Shown: positions 1-10,635 of the stretch, piece after piece
How positions within the stretch are numbered: the first letter of the stretch is position 1
Layout of the letters: each line of letters starts with the position of its first letter
From: Phoebastria nigripes
Taxonomy: Eukaryota > Chordata > Aves > Procellariiformes > Diomedeidae
NCBI GenBank assembly: GCA_035582835.1
Contig: JAYKAV010002810.1
Span: forward strand, 61,753 to 125,752
DNA length: 64,000 nucleotides
Direction: 5' to 3'
Program-made: the position numbers and the translations under genes
The notes under the pieces: generated by a model
What the model was told of the DNA's origin: nothing
Databases searched by the model: none
The model's input: the letters and a program-made list of their open reading frames with translations, nothing else

Positions 1-1265
1 AATATAAAGCTTTAAAAGAGCACACATTTATAGAACACTTCAAATTAACTGGTATTTGGGCTGTCCCAGTTTTAGGACTTGGGAATGTCTTGGGTTGGGT
101 TAAGGATTCTCAGAATGGTGACTCTGAATTTATCTTAGTTGTCCTGTCTACCCACACTTTTTAATCTTACCAATTCTCTCGGGCAAAATCAGAGGTGATT
201 TGCACTATAATATTATTTTGGGAAAGGGATGAGAGGAAGCTCACACGTTCTGAAAGAATCTGAGCTAAGATGATTAGCATGTGAAACAAAAAGAATGCCT
301 GTGACTTGTTTCTCTAGTTATGTATTCCTCCTCAAAAAAATGGAGTGCTAACTATAGAGATTTATATGCTTTTTAATTATTAGTTTCAGTTGTGTATGCA
401 TCCACGTCCCTATGGGTAACATCTATAAATATTCTTTAGTTTTTCTACACCTCTGCAATTATTTAATCTGAGAGCACTGGCTTTACTCAATTCATGCCAA
501 TGTATGTCAGCTGAGGTTTTTGCCTGTACTATCTCACACTGCCTTTAAGAAGGCCAGATTAATTAAATTGAAAAATTACATTGTCCATTAAACTATTTCA
601 AAGACATGAAAACTTGAAATTTCACTTTGTCTTTCTAGATGCAAGCCAAATCTTAATTTATACTTGTAACACAAAAAAGGTAACTCCAGTTGGTTAATTA
701 TATATTATGCCAATTAAAGGACTCTGCTTTGAAAATTATATTCAGTTCCGAATTATGCACTCTGAAAATATAGAAAATATAGCAGAACCCCTGCTTCTAT
801 ATTTACACTTTTATGGCAATACTAACATATTGAAAGGATCCAAGCATACAGGCGATGTAATTGACAATGGTAGGTACAAGGCATTTTTTGTGAAGAGGAA
901 AGAGGGTGGGGGGGTTTTTGGGAGGCACTCTTTTTCGTTTCTTGGTGAGATAAGGGAGAGGGAAGTAATACAGCCCTCCAGGTTAGGAGTCCNAGACATA
1001 GAACACAGGCAGAAATAAAAGGAAAAGCCTCTGAAGAGGACATGACTATTTCATGCTCGAATCTGCATATTGCCCTACCTAAATGTCTCTCATTTGGACC
1101 TGATGGATTCAATGGGCAGGGAACTACACTGAATGAATGAATAATGGAAAACAGAATTGCCTGGAAGATAGATGCTGGTATAAACTTAAGATCAGATTAT
1201 TTCAAGGCTTTTATGGAAGTATGGTATTTGGCAGATACTTAAAGGCTATCAGAGGGAAAGTCATC
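1..1265. other. AT-rich DNA without recognised feature
   Basis: Unique-looking AT-rich sequence. A 103-codon open frame at 707-1018 (+) has low-complexity composition, an undetermined base and no recognisable domain, so I do not call it a gene. Confidence 0.6.
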
Positions 1266-1372
1266 CTATGTTTATCCTAATTCTCATACTTTTTTCCCTA
1301 AAGTTTCTCTAACAGCCATTGTTGGAGACTAGATAGTGGGCTAGATGGTCTTGTAATCCAAATCCCAGGGGC
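1266..1372 (+). mobile_element. Ancient CR1/L3-like LINE 3' tail fragment
   Basis: The stretch around 1315-1352 (TTGGAGACTAGATAGTGGGC followed by TAGATGG) matches, with decay, the 3' tail that I remember from old amniote CR1/L3-like elements, where a 'ggagacaggatactgggctagatgga' type motif precedes the end. The preceding 50 bases (Ttatcctaattctcatact and so on) also fit that tail. No coding potential remains. Strand follows the direction of the tail. The family name is from memory, not from a search. Confidence 0.65.
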
Positions 1373-1587
1373 ATCACTTGATTGTATGAGACTCTAATAT
1401 AGATCCTTGTATTGAGAAAGATAGGGGATTTTACAAATTTTTGTTTTTATTTATTTATTTTGAACCTTGATGGAAATATTATTGAAGCCCATAAGAAGTA
1501 TCCCTTGACTTTAGTGGATCTAGCTGTTTCAGTTCTGTGAAAGCAACAGCCATTCCAAATTAACTTAGCAGAGTTTAACAAACAATC

Positions 1588-1678
1588 AGAAAAAAAANCC
1601 AAAGAACAACAATAACAAAAAAAAACCAAACAGAAAACAACAACAACAACCAAACAAAAAAACCCCGCCAAACAACAA
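1588..1678 (+). repeat. A-rich (CAA/CAAA)n tract
   Basis: Degenerate CAA and CAAA units with very few G or T, including four consecutive CAA units near 1640-1650 and an undetermined base at 1598. Simple-sequence DNA. Confidence 0.85.
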
Positions 1679-1679
1679 T

Positions 1680-2900
1680 TGCCTTCTGTTGGTTCAGTTT
1701 CCCTTCTATACTCATGACTTCGGTTCACACGTTTTGGGATGTATTTGTTCCGTCAGTTGTAGAGCAGCTCTAGTTTCAAGTTGCTCTTTGCAGGTCTTCC
1801 AAAACTCCATTACGCTGCCTGGTTCCAGCTCAGTTTCAGAACCATGCGGTCATTTCAGCTTTCTGACAGCGGTGGGTTAGCTTTCAGATCTCTGGAGCTG
1901 ATGCATGGCCCCTCTTAGTACTGAGAGTACCAATGGTATACCAAAGGAAGAATCACCCAGGACTTGAATTATTTCACGTAATCTCCCATCGAATCCTCTG
2001 TTAATAACCAGTGTTGTACAGAGGATACCGAACTAGGGTAGAGATTCACTATGTTTATCGCAGTTATTGTGTTCTCTTGTAAGTACTGGTAGAAATTAAA
2101 TACAGGCAAACTTTACTTTTTTCCCCAAAAGGGAAAAGAGGTGACAGATTGGTTGAATTGAAGGGAGGGGCGTTGTTTGCTCTCTTTCCCCTCCCATGTG
2201 CTGTGCAGGGCCTGGGCACATGTAGNTTAAAACCCACTATGTCCACTTGCCTTTTTAGAAAGAATGGGGAGTATACATTGAGGACAAAACCCTATATGTT
2301 TTTTACCCTTTTTGGGAAGATCAGTGCACTTTTCTCAACACTTAAAAACAGTGGGAAGGGAAGGCTTCTTCCTGTCTTAACTCTTCTTTCCTCCTTTCCT
2401 CACCTCTCTGCTTAGGGCCACGAAAATTTATCCCAAGGCTACACAATGCTGTTTGCTCCTGCCTCGTTACACTGCACCAGCCCCTCTGGAGTCGCAGAGT
2501 GGTCTGGAGTGTCTCCCCATGAAGACGTTTAGTTGTGTGAATGCCTCTCATGCCCTGGGAGAGTTCAATGCTGCTGGAAATGTGTTTTCTCACCCTACTG
2601 AATTCTACAATTGACCTGGTTATGATGAATTATCCATTTCTTTTAAAACACAGAGAAAGCTCAAGTGCAATTGATTGAAATCAATTGTTTTATTGAACAG
2701 TGTAAATAATACCATGTATCCAAATTAAATACAATTTTTATTAATTAATACAATACATGCTGTTATGGTTGGATTTCTCATTTAAAATTTAATAACAAAA
2801 ATGAACTGGGGGGGGAGAAATCTCAGGTTTTGATGTGCATTGCTGCAGCAACAGCTAAACTATATATTGTGACTTCTGCTTCTGTAAGAGTGGGACATGC
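1680..2900. other. Unassigned non-coding DNA
   Basis: No recognised gene. A small perfect inverted repeat lies at 2669-2688 (arms CAATTGAT and ATCAATTG around TGAA). Short open frames on both strands have no recognisable motif. Confidence 0.55.
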
Positions 2901-2940
2901 TTGAACCCAGCGTCATTTCTCCACATCTGGCCATCAGTTT

Positions 2941-3180
2941 TGCTGTACCAAGTGCTTTCAGGCTGAACGCTCGCACCAGCCCCTCCGCGAGGCCAGGCAC
3001 AGGCAGGGTGGCTTCGCTGACGGAGAGCCCCTTTCTACCTGCCTCGCGTTGAGCAGGAGGGGTCGGCTGAGCACCTGCCTTCTGGCCCNGGTGAAACTTC
3101 ACATGAGGGAGCTGGGCACGGCTGGCAGTGTCGCAGCCAGGGCCGTAGGGCGGCAGGGGCTGCCCCCAGCCNCTCACAGC
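2941..3180. promoter_or_regulatory. CpG-rich patch (possible small CpG island)
   Basis: I count 13 CpG dinucleotides in these 240 bases, in GC-rich sequence, whereas flanking DNA has very few. It lies inside a GC-rich segment running to about 4290. The longest open frame of the window (2860-3501, minus, 213 codons) crosses it, but its translation is rich in Pro, Ser, Cys and Arg with no domain I recognise, as expected of GC-rich non-coding DNA. No TATA box or defined start site is visible, so a promoter role is only a possibility. Confidence 0.35.
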
Positions 3181-4290
3181 TGGTTCTGGCCAGCTCTGGC
3201 ACTGTGGTGAAGGGCCCGTTGTGTGCAGCTGGGGGGGCAGGGGCTGTGTGGCACCTCTGTGTAGACATGTTTGAGAGAGTGGCAGCTGGTGGCAGCGAGG
3301 ACATGTGGAAAGGGACATTGTGGGGCCATGGCTGGGGATGCAGTCACGGGAGCAGGTACCCCTGAGGGACTGCAGCCTGCAGGTGACCCACACTGGGGCA
3401 GAGGAGCAGGAGAGGCAAGGAGGAGAGGCAGGCAGAAAACGACCCCAAACCTCCCATGCCGCCCATTGCCACATCCCAGGGCTGAGTGCAGTGCAGGGCA
3501 AAACTGAGATAATGTGACACTAGGAGGGTGGTAAGGAGAGGAGCCGGACTTGAACTGAGCCTCAGGAAGGAGGAGGAAAGGTGTTTCCCCAAGCCTTTTT
3601 TTAATGGTTTGTATTCTTTTTTCCCAGTGCCCAAATCTGTAAGTAAAAGTTGGTGTTAATTGGCAATGAGTTAAGTAAAATTCCCCGAGCTGGAGACTCT
3701 TCAGCCTGCGGCGCTGGCTTCTCTTGCGTTCAGAGTGAATCAGGTCCCTGCGTGCACCGTGACACGCTCAAACATTTCCCTTGCGTTCCCATTTGCTTTC
3801 CCCACATGAAGGACACCTCCCCTGTCTGCTGGCCAAAACTAACAGGGGCGAAACTGAGAAGAGTGTGAACACTGGTTGCTCATTTTGCCAGACTTTAAAG
3901 TTCATTAGGCGTATGAGCACACCCTGGCCAGCAGAGGCTGGAGGCCAACTGCGCCTGCCGTGGCTTCCGCACAGCTGGGTGCCCGAGTGCCCATCCTCAT
4001 GGCTGGTCATCTTGGGGAGCTTTCTACGAGAGGTACCTGGGATGTTTTGAAAGCCACGGTTTAAACTGGAGACTTTGGAGTCCTCAGGAGGTGGTTTCAA
4101 GAGCAGTGTGCTGCTNCTGTGAGCCAAGACAATTGAACGGTGGAATCTGGGAGCTGCAGCCTGGCAGGGCTGGTGCAGGAGCCCAGGGCTGTGAAAGTTG
4201 GGAGATGGCCACCACCAGGTCAGTGGTACATGTAGGAAGGCTGTCCTGATGCGTCCCAACCCTGCAGGCTCTGGGTGTCTAGGGACTCGT
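3181..4290. other. GC-richer unassigned DNA
   Basis: Continuation of the GC-rich segment. A 163-codon minus-strand frame (3768-4259) shows no recognisable domain and contains an undetermined base. I see no splice-flanked exon that I would trust. Confidence 0.5.
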
Positions 4291-5799
4291 GCTTGTTTTT
4301 TGAAAAAAGTTAATGGCGATCATAGCTTCTGCAGAACACCTTAGGCTGAACAAGTTGAACAAGCAGCCGGCATGGGAACCAGTGAGGATTTTCTTCTGTG
4401 TTAGGTCACCTGTTCTGATGTTAAATTACAGAGCAATATTCACCCTTTGAGGGAGTGATAAGAGCCTAATCTTAGAATAGACATTTCCCATAAATTGTTA
4501 ATATTTGCTAACCAAGCTATGTAAATTTGTCCTATATCTTTGATTTCTCACATAATTTAAACTTTTTCTCTAACTACCTAGGAAGCAGTCACTCAAGACT
4601 GACAAAATATAGGTACATTTAAAACATAGAAATGCTAAGAAAAAGAATTTTTATACAAGTGAAATGCCTGAAATATAATAAATGAGAATAAACTGTATGC
4701 ATCTCACTTGCATCCATCCTAATCACTGTACCTCTGAAACTAAATTCCAAACCATATCTATCTTTTAACAGAGATCAATTAATAAATCTACAGACGTTTA
4801 AAACCTATATGAAATATTATTTGAGTAGACTTCCTCTTGGCTACTGTCTAGTAACCCACTGGACATCCGTTAGCCCTGCTGACTTATGCCTCTGAGGTCC
4901 ATGGTATCTCAGCACTATCAGCCACAGTGCAAAGATGCTATGTCATCATGGAGCAGAGCAAGAATGATGCTAGGTCAGGTTTAAGTCTGTAGCTGGGATA
5001 TGCAAGCAAGATATATGGTCTGCAGAAAATAATCTGCAACAGATGGATGAATTTCTAAACAAATTTGAAAATGTACTGAAACTTCTGGAATACACTGAAG
5101 TCACTGTGTCTTCATGTGATCTTANTAAGGGCTTGAACTTATCACACTAAGATGAAAGTCTCAACTCCCACAGAATCCTGTGGGGAAACAAGTGCTTACA
5201 TCTTCTTTATAAGTTACTGGTTTTAGCCAAGGCAAAGAAACAGAGATTAGATATAAATTCGGCTATAGAATTTTGTAAGATGTTTCTGACATTGTCTGAC
5301 ATGGCAGTCTCTTTTTTAGGTTGCTAAATTTTGTGATCAATGTAGTCCATGTTAAAAGGTGAATAATAAGTAGATTGTCAACTGAGGCATGTTCAAAGGG
5401 TGATTTTATTGGGGGACTTTGATAGTGACTTTAAAGGAGAATGTGTTTTCAGTAAACAACTGGATAGATGTTTAATGCCTGGAAATTGGATGTGGAAATA
5501 CTGCTGGTAAAATTTGCCAATGTCACATCATGTGAAGTAGTAAATGACAAGTAGTCATACAAACCCATCCAGAGCAAGTGGACAAAGGGTCTACTTCGAA
5601 CAGCATGAATTTTGACTCTGCCAAATGTAATGACTGCAATTGAGGGAAAGGACATTGCTCAAATGTGAGGTTTGGTAACGTTATTCTAGTCTTCATTAAA
5701 ACTGAAAGACTTCGGGGATGTGACAAGATATATGGGAAAAACCCTACAATACAAGAGGTCAATGAGATGCTATTCCAAAACAGGTCAACAAGGGTACAT
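4291..5799. other. AT-rich unassigned DNA
   Basis: No recognised gene. A stop-free plus-strand frame of about 58 codons ends near 5150 but matches nothing I know. The last 100 bases may be a decayed upstream continuation of the LINE tail annotated next. Confidence 0.5.
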
Positions 5800-6045
5800 C
5801 AACAGAAAAACTAAGTATGCTTTTTGATGGTGAGAGTAATAGTTTGTGTTGGAAAAAATCGTCTAGAAAGATCTTGATTCTCCATCCCTTGAAGATTCTA
5901 AACGTTTCTAGAAGAGAGGCTGTTATTCAAGCAGGAATTTTGGCATGGGCCTGATGTAGAAATAACTGCATAGGGCTTTGTGTTACAGAGGACGCCAATC
6001 AAAATATTCATAGTGCTGNCTTTTGTCCTTCAAATCTATGCAAGC
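5800..6045 (+). mobile_element. Ancient CR1-type LINE, 3' end
   Basis: The order of motifs follows the 3' end of old sauropsid CR1 elements as I remember them. A 'gaaaaact...' block and a 'gagagtaat' block come first, then GATTCTCCATCCCTTGAAG (5876-5894). Next come GGCATGGGCCTGATG (5943-5957), a 'tgttacagaggacgccaatca' block, and near the end 'ccttcaaatctatg'. It is heavily diverged, with many small indels and no open frame. Flanking sequence upstream to about 5700 may also belong to it. Confidence 0.75.
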
Positions 6046-6794
6046 CCCAAATCTTAACTCTCCTAAGGATTTTTCTTGAAAAAGTATTTGTGTCAGGCAA
6101 TCAGAAAAGCAAATAATGTAAAAACAGTAATTCTGCAGAAGTATTAGTCAAGGATTTATAAACTCACTGTCATTCCAAATTGGAATGAAATCCAGAAGAC
6201 TGGTCTGGGTCAAGTGAAACAATCAGCTGTTTTCTGTTTGCTTTCTTTTATTTTACAGCTTTTAAATAAAGTAAATTCAAACTAAACTATGTCATTCTGC
6301 AAGTGGCAGAAGAGTCATCCTGGCTTTATTAGAGTTTTTTTAAAAAGTATCTTCTAAAATAAAATTTCAACAAAGCCAACCTGATTTTTTTACACAGTCT
6401 TTGAGATCTTATATTGCCATGACTCATACTTCTGTGAGACTAAATATTCCAGCCAGCTCTACTTGTACTTTTGTGAATGTGGTGAGTGAAAATTCGAGTC
6501 TTGCTCCACGCCTTTTTACTTTATTAAGGAGAAAATGAAACACTAGCGTTCTGTTTAATTGCAATTAAACCATATTTTCTTTTTTTCCTCTATAAAAAGA
6601 TCAGTTTGTAACTGCTACTTCCAGTGTTGAATTAGGTTGTCACAATATGTTCTCACGTATAAGTATAATGTTCTGGATTCTGCAATTAAGGAACTAAATT
6701 ACTTGGAAAGGCAGTATCAGTGAGTCAAGCCCAACCTGTATGTGTGTTTGGATCAAGTTGCCAGTGGAACTCTCCAAAATGAAAATGCTGAGCC
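6046..6794. other. AT-rich unassigned DNA
   Basis: No gene or repeat family recognised. A palindrome lies at 6171-6187 (CATTCCAA, one base, TTGGAATG). Confidence 0.5.
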
Positions 6795-6910
6795 ACAGGG
6801 TCATTTTTTCCATTCATTACACCAGCTTTATGTTAATGAAAACCCAATAACATTAATAGTTTTCCCCTTAGTTTACACCAGTGTAAACAGAAGGAAAATC
6901 AAATCCCAAG
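6795..6910. repeat. Ancient palindromic amniote repeat fragment
   Basis: Contains a 'cattacaccagc' block, then GTTTACAC, CA, GTGTAAAC as a perfect inverted repeat at 6871-6888. The 'tttacaccagtgtaa' signature recurs in old, hairpin-forming interspersed repeats of reptiles and birds, as I recall them. Strand cannot be set because the family is palindromic. No coding potential. Confidence 0.6.
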
Positions 6911-6953
6911 CACTTTAAGGAAAAGAATGACAATCAAATCCATCTTTCTCCAC

Positions 6954-6975
6954 TATAGCTCCAAACGGAGCTATA
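6954..6975. repeat. Perfect 9-bp stem-loop
   Basis: Arms TATAGCTCC (6954-6962) and GGAGCTATA (6967-6975) flank a four-base AAAC loop. No T run follows and there is no gene context, so its function, if any, is unknown. Confidence 0.8.
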
Positions 6976-7794
6976 ATGAAGGCACCCCATGCTGAAGTTT
7001 CCATCTGCATCTAATGTGCAAGCTTTCATGTCACCGGCAGTCTACTGCGTTTATGGCCGTACTGCAGAACCCTGGTTCACCGAAGTGATTTGTCTACCTG
7101 AAGTTGTGTAGTATTGCTCCAGAGTGCTATAAGGACCAGGCAGCCTGTGCTTTCTTCCCTGGCATTACTTTCAAGATGTTCTGGAAGGATCAAAGAGCAT
7201 CAGTGGCAAAAAAAAAAAAAAGTCTTTTTACAGACTTCAGATAAGAAAAGTTCAAAACACTGCGTATGCCTGGTACTATCATGCTTGCACCTATAGATCA
7301 GTTAATAAAGTTGATAAAGACACCCCTCTTTTGTAAGTGTAAAACGGGGGGTTTGAGACATGGGTGCATACCCTCCCATACAGTGGATGGGTGCACCTGC
7401 AGGCAGGTTGAGGTTTGTGGCTATGGATAGAGAAAAGTTTTTATTCCCTGTCCCATTTACATTCTATGGTTTTCAGTTTCAACTACTTAATGAGCAGGAG
7501 TACTAGACCACATTTGGAGATACAAAGACTACTGGTATGTGGCAGAAGCTAAAAATTTTCTATATGCAGGAAAACACAGTTCAGGAAGGTAAAAGTGAGT
7601 GAGTGATTCAAATCCATGGCAAGCCTAATGTGTTCCAACTCTTGTATGCATTGCAAATAGATCTGATTGATAATTATTTTCACTGTGCCATCACGAAAGT
7701 ATCGCTTCAGCATCAGAATAAGATCAGCTTATACATTCTGTGCATTAGTAGAAGCTTTGCCAAAATTCTTGTGATGCTTACGTTTAGTTATCAC
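6976..7794. other. Unassigned DNA
   Basis: No recognised gene. A 13-15 base A run lies near 7207. Short open frames at 7114-7296 and 7603-7830 show no domain, and the latter runs into the CR1 element. Confidence 0.5.
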
Positions 7795-8235
7795 AAAAAG
7801 GATCAGAGGGCTGGAACACCTCTCCTGTGAAGACAGGCTGAGAGATTTGGGGTTGTTCAGCCTGGAGAAGAGACGGCTCTNGGTACACCCTGTTGTGGCC
7901 TTTCAATATACAAAGGGGGCTTATGAGAAAGATGGAGAGAGGCTTTTACCGAGGCCTGTAGTGACACGACAAGGGGCAACAGCTTTAAACTGAAAGAGGG
8001 TGGGTTTAGATTGGACATAAGGAAGAAATTTTTTACGACGAGGGTGGTGATACACTGGAACAGGTTGCCCAGAAAAGTTGTGGATGCCCCATCCCTGGAA
8101 GTGTTCAAGGTCAGGTTGGATGAGGCTTTGAGCGACCTGATCTAGTGAAAGGTGTCCTCCTTGCCCATGGCAGCAGGGGTGGACTACGTGATTTTTAAAG
8201 GTCCCTTTCAACCGAAACCATTTTATGATTTATAC
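7795..8235 (+). mobile_element. CR1 LINE, 5'-truncated copy
   Basis: Corresponds to the last part of CR1 ORF2 plus the 3' UTR. Diagnostic blocks are CACCTCTCCTGTGAAGACAG near 7818, GTTGTTCAGCCTGGAGAAG near 7852 and 'ggaacaggttgccc' near 8057. The end is two decayed copies of the 8-bp CR1 terminal repeat (ATTTTATG and ATTTATAC, 8220-8235). In-frame stops and indels break the reading frame, so it is a dead copy and clearly older than the one at 55.6 kb. CR1 copies are usually 5'-truncated, as here. Confidence 0.93.
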
Positions 8236-8574
8236 TTATAAAAGGATTTTCTATCTACCTTGGTATTTCCACTTGTAAAAGACTTTTTCACACATTTCGA
8301 ATTTTTTTTTTTCTGCAAATGGTATCAAATCTCCCCATCTCTGTAGTGGTTTTGTTCCTGAATTGTGAAAATATCGGGGGGGGGCAAACTCTAGTTTGAC
8401 CCTTTTTCCTCTCTCAAAGAAACAAACAAAGTGAGATGAGAAGTCCTTGCCTCTTTAAATTCATAGGGCATTTTGCCTTGACCTCANTGGCAGCAAGTTT
8501 TACCTTGGGGTTGGGGTGGAATGGGAAATCAGCTGACATACAAATAGTGAAGTGTTTGGGTTGCTGGTTACTGT
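8236..8574. other. Unassigned DNA
   Basis: No gene recognised. Contains a G run near 8376-8384 and an undetermined base at 8487. Confidence 0.5.
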
Positions 8575-8740
8575 CACTAGGAATACATGAGTTTTAATCC
8601 ACCATGGGATGTGTATTTGCTACAAAGCTTTGGGCAGCTGCAAAATCAACTAAAAATTTGAACATTAATCAAATGGTGTATCTGAATCTTAAGTGTTTTA
8701 AAATATTAACCTCCCAGCCTCAGTTATATCATGAAAGGAA
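8575..8740 (+). mobile_element. MIR-like ancient SINE, decayed
   Basis: A sequence like 'actaggaatacatgag' is followed by CTTTGGGCAGCTGC (8628-8641). Further on, 'ttaacctcccagcctcagtt' (8706-8725) matches the core-to-tail layout of MIR-type SINEs (a 'ccttgggcaagtca' block, then a 'ttaacctctctgtgcctcagtttcc' block). About 55 bases between the two blocks look inserted or diverged. The tRNA-like head is not clear. The assignment is from memory. Confidence 0.5.
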
Positions 8741-9954
8741 ACTATTGATGATGATTGTTCAGCTTCAATCTTGATCATTCTTTTATTTAATACAATCACA
8801 TTAGGTTGGGAGAAAAGCAAGATCATACAGAGTGTGTAACAAAATTCTACGCATGTGGAGATTTTGAAATAGTCTTGCAATAAGGGTAGAATTCTGTGGG
8901 TTTAGAGCCTCAGCAGGTACTAGTTTAGCTCCCTTTATTTGCAGAGTTTAAATTGGGCTAGGATCTAGCACAGGAATTGTCATATGTATGGGATTTCATT
9001 TGTTAGTAAATGTCATTTATTTGCATGCACTTTTTGTAAATCCTATTGGATTTCCATAATAAATGAATCATTGGAGCTCTACTAAATTCTTTCCTTTTCT
9101 CTTTCAAAAGAATGTTGGAGACTAGAAGTACCAGAGGGGAATTGGGAAGTAGGTGCATCACACGTGGGGTTTTTTTGTTAGGCTCTGAACTAAACTGTTA
9201 ATGGGCAGAAGCTGCACAAGAAAAGCACAGAGTTTACTGCTCTCTACACAAGAGCTGGTAGCCTGTGGTATTTTTAGTCTGCCTACGGTATTTTTGCTAC
9301 CAAAACAAACTACCGTATCTTGTTTTTAAGTAGAGGCTAGAAGTTCATCATAGCCTCCAAAAGGGCCTGATTTCTTGCAGCTAAGTAAATGGCTCCATTT
9401 TTCCGTCAATCTTGCTACTTTTGTTAGCGCTTTTGTGTTAAGATGGTGGTTTTTCACTGTGATACAAAACCTCTCCTGTAAATGATGCTCCAGAGCCCAT
9501 GGCTGACCCTATGGCATCAGAGCTCATTAGAACACCATGTGCAGATTAATTAAGACTGAGGGAGAAAATTTAAAATAAAATAAAAAAAAATTTTTAGCCT
9601 GAAGTATATTGCCCTAGACTGCTCATGTCCCTGGAGATGTGTTAAATTCATCTCTACAGATGTACACAGGGCTGCAAAATACTTTCAGTGCCTAATCTGA
9701 ACAAATGTCTTTCCTGGTGGGTGCTCTCCCTCAGTAATGCTGAGACCACAAAAGGGTGGGAGCATTCAGTTTTGTACAGGCACAGAAAACAGTCGCACTG
9801 CTTCTCGGGGCTCTCATCAGAGTTTAGCCACTTGTGCTCAAAGCTAGCCCTGATGTGGTGCAGCTGTGTTACCTTGGAAAAGAGCTGTGTGAGAACAGGC
9901 TGTGAGATGCCTTTCCCCTAGCCCCTCTCTTACTCAGGAGTTGTGGTTATGCTC
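8741..9954. other. AT-rich unassigned DNA
   Basis: No gene recognised. An A/T homopolymer-rich stretch lies at 9570-9596. A short frame at 9688-9921 (+) has no recognisable motif. Confidence 0.5.
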
Positions 9955-10150
9955 AGCCTCTTGCCCTTGGTCCTTGCCTCAGCTACTTTGTACCTGTGCC
10001 TCTGGCTGGCCGTGGACTTTGCTGATCCTGACCTGATCTGACTTGTTGACTTCCTGGCTTGACTTGAGGCCTGCCTCGTCCCTATGGGCTTGCCTGGTGA
10101 TCTGGACTCTTGGCTGACCCTGCCTACTGCCACTGATCAGACCCCCCCTG
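9955..10150. repeat. Degenerate CTGAC/CTTGA-rich block
   Basis: Between about 9955 and 10150 the top strand repeatedly uses variants of CTGAC, CTTGAC, CTGATC and CCTGCC, with almost no A runs. It reads like a very degenerate short tandem repeat or the remnant of a pyrimidine-rich LTR. It breaks the AT-rich composition on both sides. The open frames through it (for example 9930-10133, minus) are by-products of the biased composition. Confidence 0.5.
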
Positions 10151-10484
10151 TTTTCTGTGGTCAGCATCCCGCAATACTGTGCCCCTTGTCAGTGAGGGCA
10201 CCGTCTGTGCCCGCCTTGCTGTCATCCTCAGCCCCTGGCTCGCTTCTCTGTAAAGAGCAGCCCACTTGCGGCTTGCTTTTTGCTGACGCTCCGTTTGTTA
10301 ATGACTCCACATCTAGCCAGAAGGAAGTTATCTGGCCTACTACAGCTCTGGTTTGTTCTTTTCCCAAATTGCTTCCAAGAACAAAACACAATGAATATGG
10401 ATTCTGACCTCATGTCTTCTTACACAGGGATTAAGACGTGGCCGTGTATATTAGGCAAGGCTCATCCTATTCCTGATTAAATAT
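10151..10484. other. Unassigned, moderately GC-rich DNA
   Basis: May be a continuation of the CTGAC-rich block's parent element, but no diagnostic motif is visible. The 107-codon frame at 10084-10407 (+) spans the junction and has no domain. Confidence 0.4.
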
Positions 10485-10635
10485 TTATAATAGTAATTAT
10501 TTGTTCACATTACAATACTTCCTGCATCTCCCAGTTAAGATTAATGCTTCATTCTGCTAGGCAGTACACAAACACAAACCCGGGGAGGGGGGGGAAATAC
10601 ACATCAGAGAGGGCAGAGAGGATACAGGGAAGTAA
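10485..10635 (+). repeat. Ancient sauropsid interspersed repeat (family B)
   Basis: A 'taattatttgttcacattacaatac' type start is followed by 'cttcattctgctaggcagtacacaaacacaaa' (10548-10578). This matches an old repeat I remember from turtle, crocodile and bird DNA, with a 'ccattgtgctaggcactgtacaaacaca' core. I do not know its official family name. No coding capacity. Confidence 0.65.

Noticed and set aside
2860..3501. Longest open frame in the window (213 codons, minus)
   Set aside because: Pro/Ser/Cys-rich translation, two undetermined bases, no domain, and it lies in GC- and CpG-rich DNA where stop codons are rare by composition.
3768..4259. 163-codon frame, minus
   Set aside because: No recognisable domain, one undetermined base and no splice context. 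An overlapping frame on the other strand is equally open.
4986..5150. Stop-free plus-strand stretch of about 58 codons with a plausible helical peptide
   Set aside because: No start or clear splice sites, an undetermined base inside, no family recognised. Such lengths are expected by chance.
9110..9160. TTGGAGACTAGAAGTACCAG resembling the LINE tail at 1.3 kb
   Set aside because: Only the first ten or so bases match, and the 'gggctagatgg' block that should follow is absent.
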